Shown in pieces: positions 1 through 7,668 of a stretch of DNA of 64,000 nt. This stretch comes from PALSA-612 sp963791225 (GTDB lineage: Bacteria; Actinomycetota; Thermoleophilia; Gaiellales; Gaiellaceae): assembly GCA_963791225.1 (NCBI GenBank), contig CAWBRV010000003.1, forward strand, positions 1,612,001-1,676,000, in the 5' to 3' direction. The position numbers and the translations under genes are program-made. A model generated the notes under the pieces. That model made no database searches and was not told where the DNA came from. It saw nothing but the letters and a program-made list of their open reading frames with translations. Each line of letters starts with the position of its first letter. Positions within the stretch are counted from its first letter, which is position 1.

Positions 1-816
1 GACATGCCCGAGCAAGGCGTGCCCGCCTTCTACGTCGCCACCCGCGGGATCATCTACATGCACGCGCGCGTCCGGACGGGCGAGCGCGACCTCCACTCGG
101 GGATGTACGGCGGCGCGGCACTGAACGCCACCCATGCGCTGCTCCACGCGCTGTCAGGCGTGCTGCCGCACGGCGGGCGGCTGCCGGAACCGCTGCGGGC
201 GGGCGTGACCGCGCCGACGCAGGAGGAGCTGGAAGGCTGGCGCTCGCTGGCCGGGGGCGCCCAAGTGCTCGCCGACCAGGGCGCGCGGCCGGCCGATCCC
301 GCGGCGGCCGAGGAGTTCTACCTGCGCACCTGGGCCGAGCCCTCGCTCGACGTCAACGGCCTCGCCGGCGGCTCGGCGATGCTGCAGAAGACGGTGCTTC
401 CGGCGCTCGCCGAGGCGAACCTGTCGATCCGCCTCGTCGCCGGCCAGGATCCGGACGAGATCTTCGCGGCGGCTGAGCAGCTGATCCGGCAGGCGGCGCC
501 GGCCGGGGCGGACGTCGCGGTCGAGCGCTGGGCGTCGAGCCCGGCGGGTCTGGTCGATCCCGGCTCAGCGGCGATCCGGCTGGCGCGTGACGCGTTCGAG
601 CGCGCGATCGGCCGGCAGCCGCTCCTGCTTCGCTCCGGCGGCTCGCTTCCGATCGTCCCTGCGCTCGGCGACCGCGGCATCCCGGTGATCATCACCGGCT
701 TCGCGCTGCCGGACAGCAACATCCACTCGCCGAACGAGCGTCTGCTCCTCGAGTACCTGCCGCTCGGGCTCGCGACCGCGCGGGAGCTCTTCCTCGGCCT
801 CGCGGCCTTGAGTTAG
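1..816 (+). CDS. M20-family metallopeptidase, C-terminal part
   Basis: The reading frame is open from the first base, so the gene begins upstream and only about 271 C-terminal residues are seen. The visible part covers the dimerisation (lid) domain, with the hallmark stretch RTGERDLHSGMYGG near residue 25, and the end of the catalytic domain, with SNIHSPNERL near residue 240. The His of the latter is a zinc ligand in M20 dipeptidases. The family are cytoplasmic zinc-dependent di- or tripeptidases and related amidohydrolases. The N-terminal metal motifs are outside the window, so the substrate cannot be judged. The stop overlaps the convergent HxlR gene by 4 bp. Confidence 0.85.
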   Translation, partial: DMPEQGVPAFYVATRGIIYMHARVRTGERDLHSGMYGGAALNATHALLHALSGVLPHGGRLPEPLRAGVTAPTQEELEGWRSLAGGAQVLADQGARPADPAAAEEFYLRTWAEPSLDVNGLAGGSAMLQKTVLPALAEANLSIRLVAGQDPDEIFAAAEQLIRQAAPAGADVAVERWASSPAGLVDPGSAAIRLARDAFERAIGRQPLLLRSGGSLPIVPALGDRGIPVIITGFALPDSNIHSPNERLLLEYLPLGLATARELFLGLAALS

Positions 817-1175
817 CGCGCCCGGGCCAGGTCGTGCGAGTGGTCGTGCTCGGGCACGAGCCAGGCGTGGCCGAAGTCGCTCATGGCCTTGATGATCGGC
901 AGGAGCGACGCGCCCTTGTCCGTGAGCTCGTACTCGACGCGCGGCGGCGTCTCGCTGTAGCTGCGCCGGAGCACGAGTCCCTCATGCTCGAGCAGCCGCA
1001 GGCGCTCGGACAGCGTGCGCGGGCTGATGCCGGAGCAGGAGTGCTCGAGCTCGGAGAAGCGGCGCGGCCCCTCGGAGAGGTCGTGGACGAGAAGGGCGGT
1101 CCATTTCGCACCGATGATCTCGGCGCAACAGGCGACGGCACATGTCTCGTCATGCACGTCTTTCATGGTGCGCAT
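813..1175 (-). CDS. HxlR-family transcriptional regulator
   Basis: 120-residue winged-helix protein with the HxlR order: an N-terminal Cys-rich start (CAVACCAEIIGAKWT), the recognition segment GISPRTLSERLRLLEHEGLV, and the wing YELTDKGASLLPII. HxlR proteins are dimeric repressors or activators, and several sense electrophiles or disulfide stress through a cysteine near the N-terminus. The three Cys at residues 12, 16 and 17 would suit that role (inference). The start at 1175 is preferred because GGGAG lies about 9 bases upstream; longer in-frame starts would run into the divergent gene. It is transcribed divergently from the CpsB-like gene, with a 13-bp inverted repeat between them. Confidence 0.85.
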   Translation of the reverse strand: MRTMKDVHDETCAVACCAEIIGAKWTALLVHDLSEGPRRFSELEHSCSGISPRTLSERLRLLEHEGLVLRRSYSETPPRVEYELTDKGASLLPIIKAMSDFGHAWLVPEHDHSHDLARAR

Positions 1176-1179
1176 CGCC

Positions 1180-1192
1180 ACACTCCCAGTGT
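1180..1192. promoter_or_regulatory. Candidate operator between hxlR-type gene and CpsB-like gene
   Basis: Perfect inverted repeat ACACT-CCC-AGTGT, immediately upstream of the HxlR start and overlapping its ribosome binding site, in the 49-bp gap between divergent genes. HxlR regulators commonly bind short palindromes in their own promoter. Assigning it as the operator is inference from position only. Confidence 0.35.
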
Positions 1193-1224
1193 ACTCGGTA
1201 CGGTTGCGCGCGACGTGCTGCCCC

Positions 1225-1974
1225 ATGATTGACCTCCATTCGCACATCCTTCCGGGCGTCGACGACGGCCCTGCGACGATCGAGGAGAGCCTCGAGATCG
1301 CGCGGCGGGCGGCCGCGGACGGGGTGCGGGTGATCGCCGCGACACCGCATGTCCGCGACGACTATCCGACGAGCGCGGAGACGATGGAGCGGCTCGTGGG
1401 CGAGGTGCGGGCGGCGATCCACGAGGCGGACATCCCGATCGACGTGCGTCCCGGCGGCGAGATCGCGATCGACTGGCTCGACCGGCTCTCAGACGAGGAC
1501 GTCGGCCGCTTCGGCCTCGGCGGCAGCCCGCGCTACCTGCTCGTCGAGTTTCCCTACTCCGGCTGGCCGTTGTCCCTGCACGAGTGGGTGTTCCGGCTCG
1601 TGACCCGTGAGATCACGCCGGTGATCGCGCATCCGGAGCGGAACGCCGACGTCCAGCGGAACCCGGAGGAGCTGCGGCCGCTCGTCGATGCCGGCGCGCT
1701 CGTCCAGATCACGGCGGCGTCGCTCGACGGCCGCATCGGACGTTCGTCGCGCTCGGCCGCGATCGAGCTGCTCGACCGGGGCCTCGCGCACCTGCTCGCG
1801 AGCGACGCGCACACCGCGGACGTGCGCGAGGCGGGCATGGTCGGCGCGGTCGAGGCGCTCGGTGACCCCGAGCTCGCCCGCTGGCTGACGCTCGAGGTGC
1901 CGATGGCGATCGTCACGGACGGCCCGCTGCCGCGCCGCCCGGAGACGAAAAAGCGCCGTTTCCTCAGGCGCTAG
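1225..1974 (+). CDS. CpsB/YwqE-type PHP-fold tyrosine phosphatase
   Basis: 249-residue PHP-superfamily protein. It starts with MIDLHSHILPGVDDGP, the metal-binding opening of CpsB/CapC/YwqE manganese-dependent protein-tyrosine phosphatases. Further family elements are ATPHVRDDY near residue 40, VIAHPERN near 135 and LLASDAHT near 192, which supply His and Asp metal ligands. These enzymes dephosphorylate the BY-kinase that controls capsule or exopolysaccharide chain length. No kinase lies beside it, but polysaccharide genes are found at 53-61 kb. It converges on and overlaps the creatininase gene by 4 bp. Confidence 0.85.
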   Translation: MIDLHSHILPGVDDGPATIEESLEIARRAAADGVRVIAATPHVRDDYPTSAETMERLVGEVRAAIHEADIPIDVRPGGEIAIDWLDRLSDEDVGRFGLGGSPRYLLVEFPYSGWPLSLHEWVFRLVTREITPVIAHPERNADVQRNPEELRPLVDAGALVQITAASLDGRIGRSSRSAAIELLDRGLAHLLASDAHTADVREAGMVGAVEALGDPELARWLTLEVPMAIVTDGPLPRRPETKKRRFLRR

Positions 1975-2669
1975 CGCCAGCCGGAGTCGAGCAGGTCGCG
2001 CACCTCGGCGACCGCGACCTCCCAGAGGCGGAGCATCTCCTCGTCGGGCCGCTCGTACGAGCCGCCGAAGGTCCCGTCGCCGAGCGCGCGACGCACGTCC
2101 GCGGGGTCGTCGCCCATCTCGTCCAGAGCCGCCATCGGCTTCGTCTCCGACGGCATGGCGACGCCGGCCAGGCGCGTCCAGGGGAAGTTCTCGAACCAGT
2201 TCGCGTGCGTCGGATCAGGATGGAGCGCCTCCGCGGCCGCCTGCACGCGCTCGCCCGCGAACCAGCTGTGGAAGCCGAGCTGCGCGCCGTCGTGCCCGTC
2301 GCCCCAGGCGACGAGGGGCTCCTCAGCGCCCTCGTTGCCGCCGTGTCCGTTCACGACCAGGAAGCGGCGGAATCCCTGGCCGTGCAGCGTGTCGAGCACC
2401 TCGGTCAGAACGGCGACGAGCGTTTCGAGGCGCAAGGACACGGTGCCCGGATAGGCGGTGAAGCCCGGGGTGACGCCGAACGGCAGCACCGGCAGCACGG
2501 CGACGCCGAGCGGTTCGGCCGCCTCCACCGACACCCGCTCGGCGAGGATCACGTCGGTGGCGAGCGACAGGTAGCCGTGCTGCTCGGTCGACCCGATGGG
2601 CAGCACGATGCGGTCGTCGCGTGCGAGGTACTCCTCGACCTGCATCCAGTTCAGATCGGCGAGCCTCAT
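1971..2669 (-). CDS. Creatininase-family amidohydrolase
   Basis: 232-residue protein with the creatininase-family core: LPIGSTEQHGYLSLATD near residue 21, where Glu and His bind metal; PFGVTPGFTAYPGTVSL near 60; and VVNGHGGNEGA near 105. The family includes creatininase, the MftE peptidase of mycofactocin maturation, and FAPy deformylase-like enzymes. No mycofactocin genes are nearby, so the substrate is open. The start at 2669 is where homology begins. Upstream sequence in the same frame is the low-value repeat/hairpin region that separates it from the amidohydrolase gene on the same strand. Confidence 0.8.
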   Translation of the reverse strand: MRLADLNWMQVEEYLARDDRIVLPIGSTEQHGYLSLATDVILAERVSVEAAEPLGVAVLPVLPFGVTPGFTAYPGTVSLRLETLVAVLTEVLDTLHGQGFRRFLVVNGHGGNEGAEEPLVAWGDGHDGAQLGFHSWFAGERVQAAAEALHPDPTHANWFENFPWTRLAGVAMPSETKPMAALDEMGDDPADVRRALGDGTFGGSYERPDEEMLRLWEVAVAEVRDLLDSGWR

Positions 2670-2819
2670 GCTCTCACCGGTCTCGAGAATCCATGTGTGT
2701 CGGAGTTGTTCGGGGTGGCGACTTTCCTGAGATCGAGGCGAGCCGTCAGTAGGCAGCGGAGGCGGGCTTTGCCCGGCTCCGCAAGGAGACGCTGTAGTCG
2801 AGCATGGAAGGAGGGGGCA

Positions 2820-2846
2820 CACGGGGGAACCATGGGTTCACCCGTG
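2820..2846 (-). terminator. Hairpin repeat, copy 1 (after amidohydrolase gene)
   Basis: Read on the minus strand this is CACGGGTGAACC, 3-base loop, GGTTCCCCCGTG: a 12-bp stem with one mismatch, starting 4 bases after the amidohydrolase stop. It is followed by a C-rich tract (GCCCCCTCCTTCC) rather than a U-tract. The same hairpin in the same position relative to a stop codon occurs at 32293-32321 and 61589-61617. The 150 bases beyond it hold a second small stem (GCGGGC-TTT-GCCCGGC, about 2762-2777) and no gene. Confidence 0.6.
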
Positions 2847-2850
2847 CTGA

Positions 2851-4386
2851 TCACCAGGGTGGCGGGTTGTGCAGCCAGCGGCCGCCGACCATCGTCGCCA
2901 CGACCTGCACGTCCGCAAGCTCTTCCGGCGGGCACGTGACGGGGTCGCGATCGAGCACGACCAGGTCGGCGAAAAAGCCGGGAAGCAGGCGGCCGCGGCG
3001 GCGCTCGTCGCCGGTGAGCCAGGCCGGCGCGACGCAGGTCGCGTGGAGCGCCTCCTCGACCGTGACGGCCTGTTCGGGACGCCACGCGGGGCGGTCGTCG
3101 GACGTCCGCAGCACGCCTGCGACGATGCCGGCGAGCGGATCGAGTTCCTCGATGGGCGCGTCCGAGCCGTTCGCGAGCACGGCGCCGGCGTCGAGGAGCG
3201 ACCGCCAGGCGTATGCGTCGTCGAGCCGGCCGGGCCAGAGGCGCTCGGCAAGGTCGCGGTCGGAGGTCGCGTGCGAGAACTGCACCGACGCAGCGACGCC
3301 GAGCTTTCCGAAGCGCGCGACGTCCTCCGGGGCCAGGCATTGCGCGTGCTCGATCCGGGGCCGGAGGCCGCGCGGGCGCCACTCCTCTGCGGTCTGCTCG
3401 AAGGCGTCGAGCGCGTTGCGGTTCGCGCGGTCACCGATCGCGTGGACGCCGACCGGCCAGCCGATCCTCGCCGCGCGCCGCACGATGTCCGCGAGCTCGT
3501 CGGCAGAGGTGATCTCGACGCCCGTGCCGTCGAGCATCAGCGCCGTCTCGGAGCCGAGCGTGCCGTCCATGAACACCTTCAGGTAGCCCACGCGAACGAA
3601 GTCGTCGCCGATCCCGGAGCGCAGGCCGGTCTCCTCGAGAGCGCCGATCCGGTCGTGCGGAAGCGACTGCCAGACGCGCAGTCCAAGTGCGCCCTGGGCG
3701 TGCAGTTGCTGCCAGAGCCCGGGCGCGCCGAGCCAACCGTCCTTGTCGTGCACGGCGGTGACGCCACGCTGGAGGGCAACCCGGACACCGGCCCGCATCG
3801 CCTCGACGTACTCCTCGTCGGCCACCCTGAGGAAGCGCTCCTTGAACCGCCAGGCCGCCTCCTCCCGGAGGACGCCCGTGGGCTCGCCGCGTTCGTCGCG
3901 CTCCACGACCCCGCCTGCGACCTCGAGGTCGCCGTCGGCGAGCGCGAGCGCGGTCGAGTTGAGCCAGAGCGAGTGGTAATCCTTGGAGAGCAACGCCGCG
4001 GGAGTCGAGCCCGTGATCGCGTCGAGATCCGCGCTGGTGGGCTCGACGGCGGGCGTCCAGTCGCCGCTGCGCCAGCCGTAGGCGCGGATCCAGCGGCCGC
4101 TCTCGGGCGCAGGGGAGCTGCGGACGCGGGCGAGCGCGTCCGCGAGGGTGGTGCAGCCGTCGAGGTCGATCTGGCGCTGCGCGAGCGCCCACGTCGGAAA
4201 GTGGACGTGCGCATCGCTGAATCCAGGGACGACCGTGCGTCCGCCGAGATCCACCACCTCGGGGGTTGCGAGCGCCGTCTCGTGCGTACCCACGCCGCCG
4301 GCGATCCGTTCGCCGGCGATCGCGAGCGCCCGTGCGACCGGGAGCGACGGATCGAGCGTGCGGACGACGCCGTTTTCGAGGATCAC
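2851..4386 (-). CDS. YtcJ-like amidohydrolase (amidohydrolase_3)
   Basis: 511-residue metal-dependent hydrolase of the YtcJ group. Metal-binding pattern: His60-x-His62 (SDAHVHF), the Lys-containing KVFMDGTLGSE near 280, HAIGDRAN near 327, IEHAQ near 354 and NGSDAPIEELDP near 418. The C-terminal GFFADLVVLDRDP is the usual closing strand of the composite beta-sandwich. The family acts on amide or N-acyl bonds of varied small molecules; the substrate is not deducible here. The hairpin repeat after the stop suggests an independent transcript. Confidence 0.85.
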   Translation of the reverse strand: MILENGVVRTLDPSLPVARALAIAGERIAGGVGTHETALATPEVVDLGGRTVVPGFSDAHVHFPTWALAQRQIDLDGCTTLADALARVRSSPAPESGRWIRAYGWRSGDWTPAVEPTSADLDAITGSTPAALLSKDYHSLWLNSTALALADGDLEVAGGVVERDERGEPTGVLREEAAWRFKERFLRVADEEYVEAMRAGVRVALQRGVTAVHDKDGWLGAPGLWQQLHAQGALGLRVWQSLPHDRIGALEETGLRSGIGDDFVRVGYLKVFMDGTLGSETALMLDGTGVEITSADELADIVRRAARIGWPVGVHAIGDRANRNALDAFEQTAEEWRPRGLRPRIEHAQCLAPEDVARFGKLGVAASVQFSHATSDRDLAERLWPGRLDDAYAWRSLLDAGAVLANGSDAPIEELDPLAGIVAGVLRTSDDRPAWRPEQAVTVEEALHATCVAPAWLTGDERRRGRLLPGFFADLVVLDRDPVTCPPEELADVQVVATMVGGRWLHNPPPW

Positions 4387-4436
4387 GCGCGAACTCTATG
4401 CGCGCGTCGCTAGCCGGACGGCTGTCTCGACGGTCT

Positions 4437-5321
4437 CTAGCCGATCTGCAACTGGACGCAGAGCCGTTCGTCGGAGCCCATCGGCGAACGTCGATGCGAG
4501 ACGACGAGGAACCGGTGGCCGCCTAGCTCGATCTGGCTGCCCACTGCCGGCGGATCGCCGGCGCATTCCTGCAGGGCGTGGCCCCCGAGCGCGTCGGGGA
4601 CGAGCAGGAGATAGCCGCGTCCGGGGTCAGGCGCTCGCTCGGACGGGTCGGCCACCCTCGGGAGCTGCGCCGCCACCGGCTCGGTCGTCGCCTCGGGGGT
4701 TCGATAGCCCAGGAGCTTCGATTCCGTGCGGGCCATCTCGTCGCGCAGCGCCTCCGCCAGCCGACGCCGATCTCGATCGGAGCTCTCGAGGAGCGTTTCG
4801 AGCTCGGCGATCCGTTCGTTCCGAGCGAGCAGCTCGATCCGCGACGCCTCGAGCTCCTCTCCTGCTTCCTCGAACTCCCGCCTGAGGTCGGCCAGATGAG
4901 ACTGTGTGATCGCCTGAAAGTCCCGAAGAAGGTCGACTGTCACCGGATCGAGCTCGGTGGAGCGTGCCTCATTGCCTTGCGATACGCCCCCGGCGCCGTT
5001 CTCCGCAGGATTGCCCTCGACTTGCCGTCGCCGCCGGAAGAGTCCTTTGCGCCGTGGTGCTGCGTCCGCTCCGCCGTCGCCGTTGAGCTCGGTGCTGTCT
5101 GCCTGGGGTCGGGGATCGTGCCCTGTCCGGTCGCCGAGCTGGGCCATGAGGGCGGCCGTGAGATCCGGGGGCGAAATGACGCCGCTCGCGACCAGGATCG
5201 CGCCGAGGCGCTTGCGCGACATGCGTTGCTCGAGGAGCGCATCCTCGAGCTGCTCGTCGCTCATGAGGCCACGCTCGATAATGAGCTCGCCGAGCAGCGG
5301 CCCCTCGTGGGCAGGGCTCAT
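4437..5321 (-). CDS. MshEN-motif protein with coiled coil, third of three
   Basis: 294 residues. Residues about 9-62 carry two 24-residue motifs of the LG-x2-hydrophobic-x3-G-x6-L-x3-L-x2-Q type, separated by five residues (RMSRK). This is the layout of the MshE/PilB N-terminal cyclic-di-GMP-binding domain. There is no ATPase domain; instead a basic stretch (RRKGLFRRRR), a coiled coil (about 125-200) and a C-terminal domain of about 60 residues (GYLLLVPDALGGHALQE...) shared with the gene at 6344-7537. An ATG at 5321 was chosen; a GTG two codons upstream is possible. Probable role is a second-messenger-responsive adaptor for surface motility or cell envelope (inference). Confidence 0.7.
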   Translation of the reverse strand: MSPAHEGPLLGELIIERGLMSDEQLEDALLEQRMSRKRLGAILVASGVISPPDLTAALMAQLGDRTGHDPRPQADSTELNGDGGADAAPRRKGLFRRRRQVEGNPAENGAGGVSQGNEARSTELDPVTVDLLRDFQAITQSHLADLRREFEEAGEELEASRIELLARNERIAELETLLESSDRDRRRLAEALRDEMARTESKLLGYRTPEATTEPVAAQLPRVADPSERAPDPGRGYLLLVPDALGGHALQECAGDPPAVGSQIELGGHRFLVVSHRRSPMGSDERLCVQLQIG

Positions 5322-5392
5322 GGTCACATAATGGTCGGTCCCGCAGCGCTTGGCTAGAGGTAAGCGACGGGGTCGCGGGCCTCGCGAGGAGA

Positions 5393-6265
5393 TCAGGTCT
5401 GCGGGGGCTGGGCGGTGCCCGACCAGTACTCGAACCAGGCGGTAGCGGCGTCGACCTGAGCCAGTTCAACGCGCAGTCGGTTCACCGCGGCACGAAGCTC
5501 GGAGGCCTCCTTGCGAGCCTCCCCACGTGCACGATCGAGCCCAGCAGCGGCGCTCACGTGTTGTGCACGCTCGTTTTCGAGCGCCGCCTCCAGACTCGCG
5601 ACGCGCTCCTCGAGCCCGCGCGTAGCGTCCTCGAGCTCGGCTTCGTGTGCCTCAGCCGCACGAGACAGCTTGTTGCGGAGGTCTTCGGCCTGCCGAAGGA
5701 GCAGCGTCACGTCGACCGGCGTACCTTGTCCACGAGGCTCGGACGGTGTCGACTCCAAGGCCGGAGAGGGCTCGCCCTTGGCCTCGGAGGCTTGAGTCTC
5801 CACGGGAGCGGTGGCCGGCTTGTCGGAGAGCGCCTCCCGAAGGGCCGCGCGTTGGTCGTTCAGATTCTTCTCGAGCTCGGCGCGCTCCTTGATGAGTGCA
5901 ATCTCGAAGTTCGCTCGGGCGGCGGCCGCGGGGTCGACGTCGGTTGACTCGTCGCCGGCACTCGGCTCTCGATTCAGATCCTGGAGCACCTCGAGTTCGG
6001 GCCTCTGCGCCGCGCGCCGCCGGGCGAGATCGTGGGCCAGCGGTCCCGGCGCACCTTCCCTCTCCAGCTCCTGACCGAGCTGGTCGAGGAGCACGCGCAG
6101 CAGCTCGGGTTCCGAGACGAGGCCACGGGAGACCAGGATCTGGCCGAGGCGCTGGCGAGTCTCCGTCTGCTCGGAGAGTGCCTCCTCGAGTTCGTCGCGC
6201 GTGATCAGTCCCGCATCGAGAAAGAGCTCGCCGAGCGGACGCCAGTTGATTCCGGCAGCTTGCAT
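5393..6265 (-). CDS. MshEN-motif protein with coiled coil, second of three
   Basis: About 290 residues. The N-terminal tandem motifs are PLGELFLDAGLI...ALSEQ and RLGQILVSRGLV...VLLDQ, spaced by TETRQ, as in MshE N-terminal domains. A long charged coiled coil follows (about residues 110-270). It lacks the C-terminal domain present in its two neighbours and ends WFEYWSGTAQPPQT. The start is uncertain: ATG 6265 lies 8 bases after a GACGATGA box, the same spacing as in the upstream gene. ATG 6277 has AAGGGG 12 bases upstream, and GTG 6328 would be longer. The gap to the next MshEN gene is about 70 bp. Confidence 0.7.
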   Translation of the reverse strand: MQAAGINWRPLGELFLDAGLITRDELEEALSEQTETRQRLGQILVSRGLVSEPELLRVLLDQLGQELEREGAPGPLAHDLARRRAAQRPELEVLQDLNREPSAGDESTDVDPAAAARANFEIALIKERAELEKNLNDQRAALREALSDKPATAPVETQASEAKGEPSPALESTPSEPRGQGTPVDVTLLLRQAEDLRNKLSRAAEAHEAELEDATRGLEERVASLEAALENERAQHVSAAAGLDRARGEARKEASELRAAVNRLRVELAQVDAATAWFEYWSGTAQPPQT

Positions 6266-6273
6266 CGGTGCAT

Positions 6274-6302
6274 TCATCGTCTCGGAGTCCCCTTCGCTTG
6301 AG
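6274..6302 (-). promoter_or_regulatory. WhiG/FliA-like promoter motif P3
   Basis: On the minus strand: TCAAG (6301-6297), 15 bases, GACGATGA (6281-6274), resembling the sigma28/WhiG consensus TAAA-N16-GCCGATAA. It shares a leading C and an AGGG element in the spacer with P1 and P2. The -10-like box ends 8 bases before ATG 6265, so a transcript would be leaderless. Seen directly: sequence and spacing. Inferred: promoter function. Confidence 0.45.
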
Positions 6303-6343
6303 GGATCCGGGAGCTCGAAAGCGGCCACGGCCAGTCCCGATCC

Positions 6344-7537
6344 CTAGGCGGATGCGGTCAGGAACGCGCAGTCACGGTCGTCGAACGGGAGCGGGGAGTG
6401 TCCGATCTTCGTGACGACCCACCTCTGGTCACCGACGTCGACGACCTCTCCGACACCGGGGGCTGCCCCGACGTGCTCGACCAGCTCGTAGCCGTCCTCC
6501 GCCGGGACGAACAGGATGTGGCCGTCGGCGTTCACGGTTCGCGCCGTCGCCTCCTCTTCATTTCCGGCCGGAGCACGCATTTCCGGGAAGTCATCGCCGG
6601 CTGGAGCGTGAGTCTCCGTGACGGCGTCGATCGCGGGTGTGGCGACACGGGCGTCGACGAGGACGTTCAGATCGTGAGAAGCCTTGTTGGCCCGCGCCGT
6701 CAACGACTCGACCTCCGCCTCGATGTCTGCGACGCGGCTCGTCCAGATCGCGGCCGTCGCGCGAAGCTCCGTGAGCTCGTGGATCTTGCCTGCCAGCTCG
6801 CTGCGAAGCTCCTCGAGGAGTCCCGCTGTTCGCTCGATCTCTTCACGGGTCTCCTTGAGCATCGCGATCTCCGCCGAGAGTTCGTCACCCCGGGCGATGA
6901 GCCGCTGCTGTGTGGCGGTCAGCTCGTGCGCGAGGAGCGGGGAGCACAGCTCGTGCTCTACGAGATCGGCCTGAACCCGCTCGAGACCTTCCAGGATGGG
7001 GCCGAGGGCGGCAAGCCGGGACTCCATCGCCTCGCGCCGTTCGTCGGTCTCCTGGATCAGGGCGGCCGGCTCGAACGTGACGTCGACTTCGACTGTGGTC
7101 GAGCGCCCACCGAGGTCGGCCGGCAGTGTCTCTCCGTCGCCGGACGACTGGGGATCGTGGCCGGGCTCGTCCTCGGAGGGCGGCGCGCTCGCGGCCGTTG
7201 GGATGACCGCTTCACTCCAGGCCTCGCCCTCGACGGGATAGAGCATGGGGGCTGCGGCCACGACGGCGGCGGACTCGTGGACGTCCTCGCGATCGTAGGC
7301 GGCGACTTCGACCAGGTCATCGCTCTCGGGGCGTCCGGGAAACCCGGCCAGCTGCTCGTTGAGAGCGCTCGTGATGTCACTGCCCGTGACGAGGCCGCGC
7401 CGGACGAGAATGTCCGCAAGGCGGCGCTTCGTCGCAAACTGTTCGGCGAGAGCCCGCTCGAGATCGGCCTCGGAGATCAGGCCGCGTGCGACAAAAATCT
7501 CACCGAGCGAACGCCGCGAGGACTGTGCCGCTTCCAT
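6344..7537 (-). CDS. MshEN-motif protein with coiled coil, first of three
   Basis: 397 residues. Two N-terminal 24-residue motifs (SLGEIFVARGLI...ALAEQ and RLADILVRRGLV...ALNEQ) are separated by FATKR, matching the MshE cyclic-di-GMP-binding layout. The middle is acidic and then coiled coil (about 165-300). The C-terminus (GHILFVPAEDGYELVEHVG...SPLPFDDRDCAFL) is the same domain as in the gene at 4437-5321. No Walker motifs. Start ATG 7537 has AAGGAG 5 bases upstream and also sits 8 bases after the GACGATAA box of P2. Together with the two downstream paralogues it forms a three-gene set transcribed leftward. Confidence 0.72.
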   Translation of the reverse strand: MEAAQSSRRSLGEIFVARGLISEADLERALAEQFATKRRLADILVRRGLVTGSDITSALNEQLAGFPGRPESDDLVEVAAYDREDVHESAAVVAAAPMLYPVEGEAWSEAVIPTAASAPPSEDEPGHDPQSSGDGETLPADLGGRSTTVEVDVTFEPAALIQETDERREAMESRLAALGPILEGLERVQADLVEHELCSPLLAHELTATQQRLIARGDELSAEIAMLKETREEIERTAGLLEELRSELAGKIHELTELRATAAIWTSRVADIEAEVESLTARANKASHDLNVLVDARVATPAIDAVTETHAPAGDDFPEMRAPAGNEEEATARTVNADGHILFVPAEDGYELVEHVGAAPGVGEVVDVGDQRWVVTKIGHSPLPFDDRDCAFLTASA

Positions 7538-7545
7538 GCCACTCC

Positions 7546-7574
7546 TTATCGTCACGTGCGATCCCTGTCTTGAG
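7546..7574 (-). promoter_or_regulatory. WhiG/FliA-like promoter motif P2
   Basis: Minus strand TCAAG (7573-7569), 15 bases including CAGGG, GACGATAA (7553-7546). The box ends 8 bases before the ATG at 7537, giving a predicted leaderless start, although an AAGGAG is also present. It is nearly a direct repeat of P1 about 66 bases upstream. Promoter function is inferred from resemblance to WhiG/SigD consensus. Confidence 0.5.
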
Positions 7575-7611
7575 TGCGTTTTCCGGGGGTCGATTCCCCG
7601 GACTGCGGCGG

Positions 7612-7640
7612 TTATCGACAGAGGGCATCCCTGACTTGAG
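7612..7640 (-). promoter_or_regulatory. WhiG/FliA-like promoter motif P1
   Basis: Minus strand TCAAG (7639-7635), 15 bases including CAGGG, GTCGATAA (7619-7612); seven of eight bases match GCCGATAA. It would give a leader of about 65 bases before the ATG at 7537, passing through P2. It overlaps the terminator-like stem of the CAP-domain gene. Confidence 0.5.
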
Positions 7641-7668
7641 GGTCAGGGATCGAGGGCTGTCGACAGCC
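7627..7668 (-). terminator. Two stem-loops after the CAP-domain gene
   Basis: Immediately after the CAP-domain stop come a perfect 14-bp palindrome GGCTGTCGACAGCC (7655-7668) and a 9-bp stem ATCCCTGAC/GTCAGGGAT with a 6-base loop (7627-7650). There is no U-tract. The second stem arises partly because P1 lies within it, so terminator and promoter signals overlap. Confidence 0.5.

Noticed and set aside
5329..5356. A fourth WhiG-like promoter before the third MshEN gene (CCAAG ... GACCATTA)
   Set aside because: The spacer is 12 rather than 15 bases and the -10-like box matches at only 6 of 8 positions; probably this gene is read through from the gene upstream.
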